A DNA stretch of 64,000 bases from Blastomonas sp. (GTDB lineage Bacteria; Pseudomonadota; Alphaproteobacteria; Sphingomonadales; Sphingomonadaceae). A program made the position numbers and the translations under genes. This document shows positions 56,362 to 64,000 of the stretch, piece by piece; position 1 is the first letter of the stretch; each line of letters begins with the position of its first letter. The stretch lies in NCBI RefSeq assembly GCF_030373265.1, contig NZ_JAUCZC010000001.1, positions 1-64,000 on the forward strand, in the 5' to 3' direction. A model generated the notes under the pieces. It made no database searches and was not told where the DNA came from. It was given only the letters and a program-made list of their open reading frames with translations.

Positions 56362-58758
56362 TTGCGTCATCGATTTACTGCATCCGCGTCCGCGCTCGCG
56401 TGCGCCGTTTCAATCCTCGCCACCCCGGCGCTGGCCAGCCCGGTCGAACAGACCAAGGGCAGTTACGAGGACAAGTTCCGCCAGCTCGAGGGCGAGGACT
56501 GGCCGACCCCGACCGATTACCGCAACGCCTCGGGCGCGCCGGGCTATCGTTACTGGCAGCAGCAGGTCGACTACGACGTGCAGGCGCGGCTCGACGAGGC
56601 CAGGCGCACCGTCAGCGGCACCCAGACGGTGCGCTATCAGAACAACTCGCCCGACGCCTTGCCCTATCTGTGGCTGCTGCTCGATCAGAACACCTACAAG
56701 CGCGATTCGATCGCCGCGATGACCGAAACGGTCTCGGGCGACAAGATCAGCCTGGGCGAGGTGCGCCGCATCAAGCGCATGCAGGAGTGGGAAGGCGGCT
56801 TCACCATCTCGGCGGTGCGCGATGCTTCGGGACGCGCGCTGCCCTTCACGATCGTCGACAGCCTGCTGCGGATCGATCTGGCTCAAGCGGTCGCCCCTAA
56901 TGGCGGCGAGACCAGCTTCTTCATCGAATGGTCGTTCCCGATGGTCGAGAACAAGGTCGTCGGCGGGCGTTCGGGCTATGAATGCTTCACCCAGCCGGGC
57001 GAGGACGGCAACTGCATCTTCGAAGGCGCACAGTGGTTTCCACGGCTCGCGGTCTATTCGGATTACGAAGGCTGGCACAACAAGGCTTTCATCGGTTCGG
57101 GCGAGTTCACGCTCGAGTTCGGCGATTACCGCGTCGCGCTGACCGTGCCCGCCGATCATGTCGTTTCGGCCACCGGCGTGCTGCAGAACCCCGATGCGGT
57201 GCTCTCTGCAGCGCAGCGCCAGCGGCTTGAGCAGGCGAAAAGCGCGACCAGCCCGGTCTATGTCGTCACCCCCGAAGAAGCGGTGGCGGCCGAACGCGGC
57301 AAGGCCTCGGGCGAGAAGACCTGGGTGTTTGCGGCGGAGAATGTGCGCGACTTCGGCTGGGCCTCGTCGCGCAAGTTCGCCTGGGACGCGCTGGGCGTCC
57401 GCCAGGATTATGCCGAGCAGCCTTTGGTGATGGCGATGAGCTTCTTCCCCAAGGAAGCGCGGCCGCTGTGGGATGCCTATTCGACCAAGTCGATCGCGCA
57501 CACCATCGACGTCTATGGCAAGTTCGCCTTCCCCTATCCCTATCCGGTGGCGCAGTCGGTCAACGGGCCGGTCGGCGGAATGGAATATCCGATGATCACC
57601 TTCAACGGCCCGCGCCCGGTGAAGGACAAGAAGACCGGCGAACTGACCTATACCGACCGCGCCAAATACGGGCTGATCGGGGTGGTGATCCACGAGATCG
57701 GCCACAACTGGTTCCCGATGATCGTCAATTCGGACGAGCGGCAATGGACGTGGATGGACGAGGGGCTCAACACCTTCCTCCAGTTCCAGGCCGAAAAGCT
57801 GTGGGACAAGGATTATCCCGTCCGCCGCGGCGAGCCCAAGGACATCGCCGAATACATGCTGTCGACCAACCAGATGCCGCTGATGACTCAGTCGGATTCG
57901 GTGCTGCAGTTCGGCGCCAACGGCTATGGCAAGCCCGCGACCGCGCTCACCATCCTGCGCGAGACGATCCTGGGCCGCGAGCTGTTCGACCGGGCGTTCC
58001 GCGAATATGCCGAGCGCTGGCGGTTCAAGCACCCGACCCCTTATGACTTCTTCCGCACGATGGAGGAAAGCTCGGGTGTCGATCTTGACTGGTTCTGGCG
58101 CGGCTGGTTCTATTCGACCGACCATGTCGACATTGCGCTCGACAAGGTGGTGCGCGCGACGCTGGAACCCGCCGATGCGGCTGCGGCTGCGGCCGAACGC
58201 AAGAAGCGTCGCGATGCCGAGCCGGGATCGCTCACCGCTGCGCGCAACGCCGGGCAGCAGACCGTGGTCGAGCGCGATCCGGCGACACGCGATTTCTACG
58301 ACGAGATCGACCCGCTCGATGTCACCGCGGCGGACAAGCGCAAGGCGGCCGAGGCCTATGCCGACCTGACCGAGGAGGAAAAGGCCGCGCGGCAGGCAAC
58401 GGACAATTTCTACCGGTTCACCTTCGCCAATCGCGGCGGGCTGGTGATGCCGGTGATCCTGAAAATGGACTTTTCCGACGGATCCAGCGAGACCGCGCGC
58501 ATCCCGGCAGAAATCTGGCGTTATAACCCCAACACCGTGACCTGGCAGTTCGTCAGCCCCAAGACGTTGGTCAAGGCCGAGGTCGATCCGCTATGGGAAA
58601 CCGCCGATGCCGACCGATCGAACAACATCTTTGCCGGATGGATCGAGCCCAAAACGCTGGGAGTCGATACGCCCGAGACGGGCAAGAACCGAATGAAGGA
58701 TTCGGATCGCAAGGTGCTGCCGGGTTCGCTGCGGACCTATGACGGAACATCGAAATGA
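56362..58758 (+). CDS. M1 family aminopeptidase-like metalloprotease, exported
   Basis: A signal peptide (about 1-26, TPALAS) precedes the M1 fold. The zinc motif HEIGH is at 444-448 with the third ligand Glu467 in TWMDEGLNTF, and the substrate-side GGMEYPMITF replaces the usual GAMEN. 798 aa. The TTG start has AGGGGG upstream. The gene overlaps the DUF6702 gene by four bases. Probably an envelope aminopeptidase-like enzyme; substrate unknown. Confidence 0.9.
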   Translation: MRHRFTASASALACAVSILATPALASPVEQTKGSYEDKFRQLEGEDWPTPTDYRNASGAPGYRYWQQQVDYDVQARLDEARRTVSGTQTVRYQNNSPDALPYLWLLLDQNTYKRDSIAAMTETVSGDKISLGEVRRIKRMQEWEGGFTISAVRDASGRALPFTIVDSLLRIDLAQAVAPNGGETSFFIEWSFPMVENKVVGGRSGYECFTQPGEDGNCIFEGAQWFPRLAVYSDYEGWHNKAFIGSGEFTLEFGDYRVALTVPADHVVSATGVLQNPDAVLSAAQRQRLEQAKSATSPVYVVTPEEAVAAERGKASGEKTWVFAAENVRDFGWASSRKFAWDALGVRQDYAEQPLVMAMSFFPKEARPLWDAYSTKSIAHTIDVYGKFAFPYPYPVAQSVNGPVGGMEYPMITFNGPRPVKDKKTGELTYTDRAKYGLIGVVIHEIGHNWFPMIVNSDERQWTWMDEGLNTFLQFQAEKLWDKDYPVRRGEPKDIAEYMLSTNQMPLMTQSDSVLQFGANGYGKPATALTILRETILGRELFDRAFREYAERWRFKHPTPYDFFRTMEESSGVDLDWFWRGWFYSTDHVDIALDKVVRATLEPADAAAAAAERKKRRDAEPGSLTAARNAGQQTVVERDPATRDFYDEIDPLDVTAADKRKAAEAYADLTEEEKAARQATDNFYRFTFANRGGLVMPVILKMDFSDGSSETARIPAEIWRYNPNTVTWQFVSPKTLVKAEVDPLWETADADRSNNIFAGWIEPKTLGVDTPETGKNRMKDSDRKVLPGSLRTYDGTSK

Positions 58759-59255
58759 TCGCCCGGCGTTGTTTCGGGTTGGCGCTGGCTGCGCTTGGAC
58801 TGGCGATGTTTCCTCCGCTGGCGCACGCGCATCGCGGGCATGATGCGATGACCGTGCTGACGCTGGCCGAGGACGGCGCGATGACCGTCTCGCACCGGTT
58901 CGAGGCGCACGATCTGGAACCCGCGCTGGCGGAGATCGCGCCGCAAGCCCAGGCCAGCCTCGACGATCCCGAGGCGATCGAGGAGCTCAAGACCTATCTG
59001 CTGGCGCATTTCAGCGTGTCGGCCGGTGGCACGCCGGTGCCGCTTGCGATCGCGTCGGTCGAGATCGGCGTGCGCGATGTGCGCATCGATTACAGCGGCA
59101 CGGTGCCGGGCAATCCCGCCGCGCTCGAACTGCGATCGACGATCCTGCGCGACATCTATCCGCGGCAGGTCAACCAGGTCCTCGTCCGGCGCGGCAGCAA
59201 TGTGCAGACGTTGCGGTTCGCGGGCAGCGAAGCCAAGGTGGTCGCGCTGCGCTGA
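58755..59255 (+). CDS. DUF6702 family exported protein
   Basis: A signal peptide (about 1-26, LAHAH) is followed by a beta-rich domain with HRFEAHDLEPALAE and a C-terminal VNQVLVRRGSNVQTLRFAGSEAKVV, fitting DUF6702. 166 aa. Its start overlaps the M1 stop (ATGA), and these two genes often travel together, so a joint envelope role is likely. No catalytic residues recognised. Confidence 0.75.
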   Translation: MIARRCFGLALAALGLAMFPPLAHAHRGHDAMTVLTLAEDGAMTVSHRFEAHDLEPALAEIAPQAQASLDDPEAIEELKTYLLAHFSVSAGGTPVPLAIASVEIGVRDVRIDYSGTVPGNPAALELRSTILRDIYPRQVNQVLVRRGSNVQTLRFAGSEAKVVALR

Positions 59256-59270
59256 CGCGGTCGGTGCGGA

Positions 59271-60608
59271 TCAGGCGGTCGTCCACGGTCCGGTGATCGC
59301 CAGCGTCATCGCCGGGCTGTAGAGATTGACGAACAGCGTCGATCCGTCGGGCGAGAAGCAGGCGCCGGCCAGCTCGGTCTGCAGGCGGCAGCGCGCCAGC
59401 GTGTAGACTTCGCCTGCAGGCGACACCCCGCGCAGATGGTTGTCGACCACCAGCGAATATTGATCCTCGCACACCACCAGATGGCCGTTCGGGGCAACGG
59501 TGAGGTTGTCACCGAAGTTGAACATTCTGGGATCGGTGGATTCGACGAAATTCTGCAGCATTGCAGGCGAGGATCGCTCTGCGGGCTGGCCTTCAGCGGA
59601 GCTGGGGCGATAGCGGAACACCTGGCCCAGTTTGGCCGCGCCGCCCGAGGTGCAGCAGAAATAGATCGACCCGTTGCCGAAATGCACGCCTTCGCCGCGC
59701 GCGAACCGGGCGGCGCTAGAAGCATGGCCGCGCAGGCGCAGGTCGTCGTCGGGGCTGTGGGTGCCATCCAGATCTATCCAGCGCACCGGGCGCGCTCCCC
59801 CGATGGGCAGCGTGACTTCGGACCAGTTGCGGGTGTCGTCGATCCCCGGTTCGACAAACGCCAGCGCCTGCAGCCGTCCGCCTGCGGAAAGCCGGCCGCG
59901 CTGCGCGGGCAGAAAGCGGTAGAACAGCGAATCGTCGCGGTCCTCGGTGAGATAGACGATGCCGGTCGCCGGATCGATCGCGGCGGCCTCGTGGTTGAAC
60001 CGCCCCATCGCGGTCAGCGGCACCGGCTCGACAAGCCCCTTGTGGCTTGCGGGAACCTCGAACACCCAGCCATGGTCACGCGCCACGCCGTTGCCGGCGC
60101 GGGTGACGTCTTCCTCGCAGGTCAGCCAGCTTCCCCAGGGGGTGACGCCGCCCGAACAGTTTCGGATCGTGCCCGCAAGGCTCTGATACTGCGCCTCGAC
60201 CTTTCGGCTGCGCAGGTCATAAACCAAAGTCGATGTGCCGCCGGGAAGCGCAAGGCCATCGTCCGAGCGGTCATAGGCAAGCGGCACCGGGCGCGATCCG
60301 AACGGGCCGCTTTCGTGGTGGCGCGCCTGCAGTTCATGGTTGCGCACCAGCGCGACGCGGCCGTTGCCGAGACCGAAGCACCCCATGCCGTCGGCGCGGT
60401 CGCCCACGACATGGCCGTCGTCCATCACATCGCCGCCACGCGAAATCACCCGGTACGCATAGCCCGGGCGCAGATCGAGAATGCCGTCGGGGTCCGCAAC
60501 GAGCGGGGAGGGGCCGCTGCTGCCGGTAAACAGGTCGCTCGCCGCGCAGCCGGCCAGACCGCCAAAGGCCAGCGCGGTGAGGCCAAGGCCAAATTCGCGG
60601 CGATCCAT
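59271..60608 (-). CDS. PhoX-like (DUF839) phosphatase, exported
   Basis: The start MDRREFGLGLTALAFGGLAGCA combines a twin-arginine-like motif with a lipobox-like Cys. The body is the DUF839/PhoX propeller (NGRVALVRNHE, GGVTPWGSWLTCEEDV, GRFNHEAAAIDPATGIVYLTEDRDDSLFYRF, FFGDN-like FNFGDNLTVAPNGHLVVCED). PhoX enzymes are calcium/iron phosphatases. An alternative start lies at 60623. Convergent with DUF6702, with 15 bases between stops; no Pho regulon genes are near. Confidence 0.85.
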   Translation of the reverse strand: MDRREFGLGLTALAFGGLAGCAASDLFTGSSGPSPLVADPDGILDLRPGYAYRVISRGGDVMDDGHVVGDRADGMGCFGLGNGRVALVRNHELQARHHESGPFGSRPVPLAYDRSDDGLALPGGTSTLVYDLRSRKVEAQYQSLAGTIRNCSGGVTPWGSWLTCEEDVTRAGNGVARDHGWVFEVPASHKGLVEPVPLTAMGRFNHEAAAIDPATGIVYLTEDRDDSLFYRFLPAQRGRLSAGGRLQALAFVEPGIDDTRNWSEVTLPIGGARPVRWIDLDGTHSPDDDLRLRGHASSAARFARGEGVHFGNGSIYFCCTSGGAAKLGQVFRYRPSSAEGQPAERSSPAMLQNFVESTDPRMFNFGDNLTVAPNGHLVVCEDQYSLVVDNHLRGVSPAGEVYTLARCRLQTELAGACFSPDGSTLFVNLYSPAMTLAITGPWTTA

Positions 60609-60690
60609 GTCAGCGACCTTCATGATGGGAATGAAACATTATATCTTGGGCGCCTAGCATCGCGACGAGCCTGCGTCCACCGCGGAGCGT

Positions 60691-62241
60691 TCACGCTGCC
60701 TGCGCCGCGCCCCGGTCGGGCAGTTTGCGGATCAGAAAGATCAGCACCACCGCCACCAGCGTCATCAGCCCGATCAGCAGCCAGGCATCGTTGATCGCAT
60801 CGACCAGCGCCTGCTGTTCGATCAAAGGTCGGACCATTTCCTCGGTAAACTCGTCGGGCGGTGTGCCGATCTGTTCGATAAACGCATCGCGCGGGATGCC
60901 GATGCCGACCGCCGTCTCGACATTGCCGTCCTGCAGCTCCTGCGCGATGGCCTCGCCGCGCGTGGCAGCGCGGCTGAAGATGGTGGTGTCGATCAGCGCC
61001 AGGCCGATCGCTCCGCCCAGATTGCGCATCAGGTTGAACAGCCCGCTGCCATCGGCGACCTTCTCGGTCGCAAGATAGCCCAGCGCGATGCGGGTGGGCG
61101 GCAGCAGGCAGAACATGCTCGCCGCCCCGCGCAGGATCTGCGGCACCAGCATCTCGGCAAAGTCGGTCTCGGCTGTCTGCCCGGTGCTGGCAAGCAGCCC
61201 CGCCGCGAACAGCCCGAAGCCGAACAGGCACAAGGTCCGCGCGCCGACACGTTGCTCCAGATACACCGCCAGCGGCGCCGACAGCAATTGCGCGATGCCG
61301 GTGACCAGCATGATCTGACCGATCCGGAACGCATCGTGCTCGCGCACCAGCCCCAGAAAGAAGGGCATCAGATAGGTCGAGCCGAACAAGCCGGCGCCGA
61401 GGATGAAGCTGAGCCCGCAGCCGACGGCAAAGTTGCGGTCGCTAAAGCAACGCAGTTCGACCAAGGGGGACGCAGCGTGCCAGGTGCGCCACGCGAACCA
61501 GCCGGTGCACACCACAAATCCTGCGAGCAGGGCTGCAACGGCAGGCGACAACCAGCCCAGCGTTGGCGCATCCTTGAGGCCGATCTGCAGCGCCGTCAGC
61601 CCCACGGCCAACAGCGCCAGCGCGATCAGGTCGATCGACCGGTCGCTCCGCGCATTGCTGGCGGCACCGCGCAGGGCGTAGGCTGCTCCCAACGCCGCGA
61701 GCACGCCGGGAACGATGTTGATCCGGAACAGCCAGTGCCAGGAATAGGTTTCGGTCAGCCAGCCACCCACGATCGGGCCGACGGTGGGCGCGAACACGGC
61801 GGCAACGCCGGCGATGGTGGTCGCCAGCCCTTGCGATCGCGGCGGAAACAGCAGGAACACGGCCGAGAACACCGCCGGGATCAGTGTTCCCCCGGCAAAA
61901 CCCTGCACGATCCGCCACGCGATCAGCGCCTCGAAGCTGTCGCTCTGGCCGCACCCGACAGAGGCGACGGTGAACACGCAGATCGCCGAGACAAACAGCC
62001 AGCGCATTCCGAGCTTGGCGGTGAAATAGCCGGTCAGCGGAATCGCGACGATCTCAGCGGTCAGATATGCGGTCTGCACCCAGATCATCTGATCGGTGCT
62101 GATACCCAGTGCCTGCTGGATGGTGGGCAACGATGTGGCGACGATCTGGATATCCAGGATCGCCATGAACATGCCCACGCACATGCACAGGAACCCAAGC
62201 CATGGCAGGAAGCCGGTGGGAGACGTTTCAGTCTGGTGCAT
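60691..62241 (-). CDS. DHA2-type MFS multidrug efflux transporter (EmrB/QacA family)
   Basis: 516 aa with about 14 membrane helices. The N-terminal LDIQIVATSLPTIQQALG and WVQTAYLTAEIVAIPLTGYFTAKLGMRW segments and the motif-C-like GPIVGGWLTETYSWHWLFRINIVPG are typical of the drug:H+ antiporter-2 group. No EmrA-like adaptor or outer-membrane channel gene lies next to it. Leftward, 82 bases downstream is the PhoX-like gene start. Confidence 0.93.
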   Translation of the reverse strand: MHQTETSPTGFLPWLGFLCMCVGMFMAILDIQIVATSLPTIQQALGISTDQMIWVQTAYLTAEIVAIPLTGYFTAKLGMRWLFVSAICVFTVASVGCGQSDSFEALIAWRIVQGFAGGTLIPAVFSAVFLLFPPRSQGLATTIAGVAAVFAPTVGPIVGGWLTETYSWHWLFRINIVPGVLAALGAAYALRGAASNARSDRSIDLIALALLAVGLTALQIGLKDAPTLGWLSPAVAALLAGFVVCTGWFAWRTWHAASPLVELRCFSDRNFAVGCGLSFILGAGLFGSTYLMPFFLGLVREHDAFRIGQIMLVTGIAQLLSAPLAVYLEQRVGARTLCLFGFGLFAAGLLASTGQTAETDFAEMLVPQILRGAASMFCLLPPTRIALGYLATEKVADGSGLFNLMRNLGGAIGLALIDTTIFSRAATRGEAIAQELQDGNVETAVGIGIPRDAFIEQIGTPPDEFTEEMVRPLIEQQALVDAINDAWLLIGLMTLVAVVLIFLIRKLPDRGAAQAA

Positions 62242-62331
62242 GTTGCAGCGTCAGGTCCCCGATCCGGGCACGCCGCCCGGTGGCCGCATCGTGACGATGG
62301 CGATTGGCGTGCGCGCGGAGCAACACGCCGG

Positions 62332-62625
62332 TTACTGGCTCGAGCCTTGTTCCCGTTCTGCCTTGATCCGGTACATCGCCGCCTTGCACTGCGGGGAGGT
62401 CTTCTCGACCTTGGCGATCATGCACGCCTCGACCTTCTTGCGGCTCATCGATTTCATCTCGGCTGGACACAGGGTGCGCGCTTCCTTTGCGCACGCTTTG
62501 CGGCCGGGATCGGGTGCAGCCTGCGCCGGCAAACCCAGCCCTGCCGTCAGCACGGCCGCGATCGCAAGGCTTAACGGGCGAAGAGCGGTCGGCGTTGTGA
62601 ACCGGCTGGCAATCTTTGTCGTCAT
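62332..62625 (-). CDS. Small exported Cys-rich repeat protein
   Basis: A 97-aa protein with a signal peptide (about 1-37, PAQAA) followed by one Cys-rich module: ACAKEARTLCPAEMKSMSRKKVEACMIAKVEKTSPQCKAAM (spread over residues 44-86) has the C-x-C-x-C-x-C spacing of cysteine-rich (GLG1-type) repeats. The longer frame to 62784 contains only low-quality leader. Periplasmic, disulfide-bonded; role unknown. It lies 90 bases upstream of the efflux gene on the same strand. Confidence 0.7.
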   Translation of the reverse strand: MTTKIASRFTTPTALRPLSLAIAAVLTAGLGLPAQAAPDPGRKACAKEARTLCPAEMKSMSRKKVEACMIAKVEKTSPQCKAAMYRIKAEREQGSSQ

Positions 62626-62847
62626 GCAGGGTCTCGCAGATGATACGGGTTCGAATTGGCCTCCAGGCGACAGAGGCGGCGGTTGGCGTCTGGCAGGAGT
62701 ATCCACCTTCTGCCCATGCATCAACCGCGCAATGCCGGTTCGGGTTTCATGAACGGGGAATTTTGGCCGTTTTTTGGGAACCACCTGCCGCGTGCGCCGT
62801 AAGCGTTCCGGGCAATCTAGTTCCAGTCATGTGAGGGAAAACGAGCG

Positions 62848-63585
62848 ATGGTCTCCGGAGCATCTTTGGCGGTGCCATATTGTGGGCTGACCGCCGCTGA
62901 TCGCTGGCTGGCGGAATGGAACCTCGACCCGGTGGTGCTGGCCGCCATTGGCGTCGCGATCGTGCTTGCGGTGCGCGCAGATCCAACCGTCCGGCGGTCG
63001 CGGTGGGCGGCATGCGGCCTTCTGGTCCTGCTGTGGGTATCCCCGCTGTGCGCGGCCTCCGCGACCCTGCTTTCGGTGCGGGTGGCCCATCACATGATCG
63101 TCATGCTGCTGCTTGCGCCCGCGCTGGCGCTCGGCTTCCCGAAGCTCCGCGCCGGCGAGCCAATGACCTGGGCGATCGGCGCCGCGCTCACGCTCAGCGC
63201 ATGGTTCGTTCCTGCGGTCTACAGCTTTGCCTGGGATTGGGATGCGGGCTACTGGCTGCTGCAACTCGGGATGCTGGGCGCTGCCTGGCAGTTCTGGGCA
63301 ACCTGGTTCGACCCCGCCACCGATGAGCGACCGCTGGTCATGACCGCAGCCCCCGCGTTGCTGGCGATGGTGATGGGGTTTGTCGGCGCACTGCTGACAT
63401 TCGCGCCCACACCGCTGTTTTCGGAACATATCTTCACCACCGTGCTGTTCGATGTATCGCCTTTGGCGGACCAGCAGTTGGCTGGGCTGGTGATGTGGAC
63501 CGGCGGCATGGTGCCGATGGCGCTGCTGGCGTTTGTCCGGCTCGGCAGCATGGCAAAAGCGGCCCAAGAGCGCGCGCAATGCTGA
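62848..63585 (+). CDS. ctaG: Cytochrome c oxidase assembly factor CtaG (caa3 type)
   Basis: About seven membrane helices with conserved VAHHMIVMLLLAPALALG and AWFVPAVYSFAWDWDAGYWLLQL stretches fit the Caa3-CtaG membrane family, which helps mature haem-copper oxidases. 245 aa. The ATG at 62848 follows GAGGGAAAACGAGCG. The last bases overlap the next gene's start, so they are co-transcribed. Confidence 0.85.
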   Translation: MVSGASLAVPYCGLTAADRWLAEWNLDPVVLAAIGVAIVLAVRADPTVRRSRWAACGLLVLLWVSPLCAASATLLSVRVAHHMIVMLLLAPALALGFPKLRAGEPMTWAIGAALTLSAWFVPAVYSFAWDWDAGYWLLQLGMLGAAWQFWATWFDPATDERPLVMTAAPALLAMVMGFVGALLTFAPTPLFSEHIFTTVLFDVSPLADQQLAGLVMWTGGMVPMALLAFVRLGSMAKAAQERAQC

Positions 63586-64000
63586 TTGTCTGGTCGACCC
63601 TGGTTTTCAAGGCGCTGCACATCTCGACCATCGCCTTATGGGCGGTGGGACTGATCATGCTACCCCTGCTGTTTCGCGCCTATCGTCCACAGCTCAGCGA
63701 TTCGGCCTATATCCGCTTCCGCCAGCTGACGCATTACAGCTATGTCCGCTTCCTGACGCCGGCCGCCGTGATCGCGGTGGGAACAGGCATCGTCCTTATC
63801 CTGCTGCGCGGGATATTTGAGCCGTGGCTGTTTGCCAAACTGGCACTCGTGTCCATCCTTGCCGTGCTTCATGCCTATGTCGGCCACATGATCGTGCAGA
63901 CAGCCGAAACCCGCGGCAGGGTGGAACTTCCCCCGCCATATCTGGTGCTTGCGCCGGTGATGCTGGTGCTGGCCGGGATACTCGTGCTGGTGTTGGCCAA
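63579..64000 (+). CDS. CopD/HemJ-like membrane protein (truncated by window end)
   Basis: The ATG at 63579 overlaps the ctaG stop region by seven bases. Visible residues (about 140) hold three to four membrane helices with ALHISTIALWAVGLIMLPLLFRAYR and KLALVSILAVLHAYVGHM, the pattern of small CopD-like four-helix haem/copper membrane proteins (UPF0093/HemJ relatives). The frame is still open at base 64000. Coupling with ctaG fits a role in oxidase assembly. Confidence 0.75.
   Translation, partial: MLIVWSTLVFKALHISTIALWAVGLIMLPLLFRAYRPQLSDSAYIRFRQLTHYSYVRFLTPAAVIAVGTGIVLILLRGIFEPWLFAKLALVSILAVLHAYVGHMIVQTAETRGRVELPPPYLVLAPVMLVLAGILVLVLA

Overview
The window looks like a chromosomal stretch of an alphaproteobacterium of the order Sphingomonadales. 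The evidence is the high-GC coding DNA, the gene families (DUF3035/BamF-like lipoprotein, ComEC, Coq4, fused CysN/C, M1 peptidase + DUF6702, fused PabB-PabC) and the REP-type hairpins with CCCCGCG cores. The genus cannot be fixed from sequence reading alone. No rRNA, tRNA or CRISPR array was seen, and no stretch longer than about 300 bases lacks a gene.

Bases 1 to about 7,510 are the right-hand end of an integrated mobile element of visibly lower GC. It carries small hypothetical genes, a DUF2971 protein, a DUF2958 protein and, at its edge, a 593-aa large serine recombinase. The recombinase gene starts about 50 bp from a junction at which the reading frame of comEC resumes. The element therefore sits inside comEC, and only the C-terminal part of ComEC is in the window. 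The left end of the element lies outside.

From 7.5 to 17.7 kb: comEC fragment, serine ammonia-lyase, an S9 peptidase, pabBC (folate), a small membrane peptide coupled to a periplasmic msrA, a Fur/Zur-family repressor, and dxs (isoprenoids). A bidirectional terminator separates these from a long leftward operon (26.2 to 17.8 kb): purE-purK-folA-dipeptidase-ribF-ileS-lspA-DUF3035 lipoprotein, with most junctions overlapping. ileS carries an in-frame REPIN-like double hairpin.

From 26.4 to 39.8 kb: two tandem diguanylate cyclases, a secreted MetX-like hydrolase, a membrane protein divergent from a six-gene DUF4129-DUF4350-MoxR-DUF58-SpoIIM-RDD operon, a small membrane protein, an acyl-CoA carboxylase beta subunit, a periplasmic peroxiredoxin and a small hypothetical protein. 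From 39.8 to 46 kb: an M16 protease, a penicillin-acylase-family enzyme and fdhD.

From 46 to 50.7 kb is a divergent cluster: a GGDEF-EAL membrane sensor and an exported cupredoxin-like protein on one side, a DUF3034 outer-membrane-type protein and an exported truncated haemoglobin on the other. It looks like an undescribed envelope gas/redox module tied to c-di-GMP. Then come coq4 and the sulfate-activation operon cysD-cysNC-cysQ. That operon is divergent from a LuxR-type regulator, with a perfect 16-bp palindrome between them. The right end holds an M1 peptidase with DUF6702 partner, a PhoX-like phosphatase, a DHA2 efflux pump, a Cys-rich periplasmic protein, CtaG and a truncated CopD-like membrane protein.
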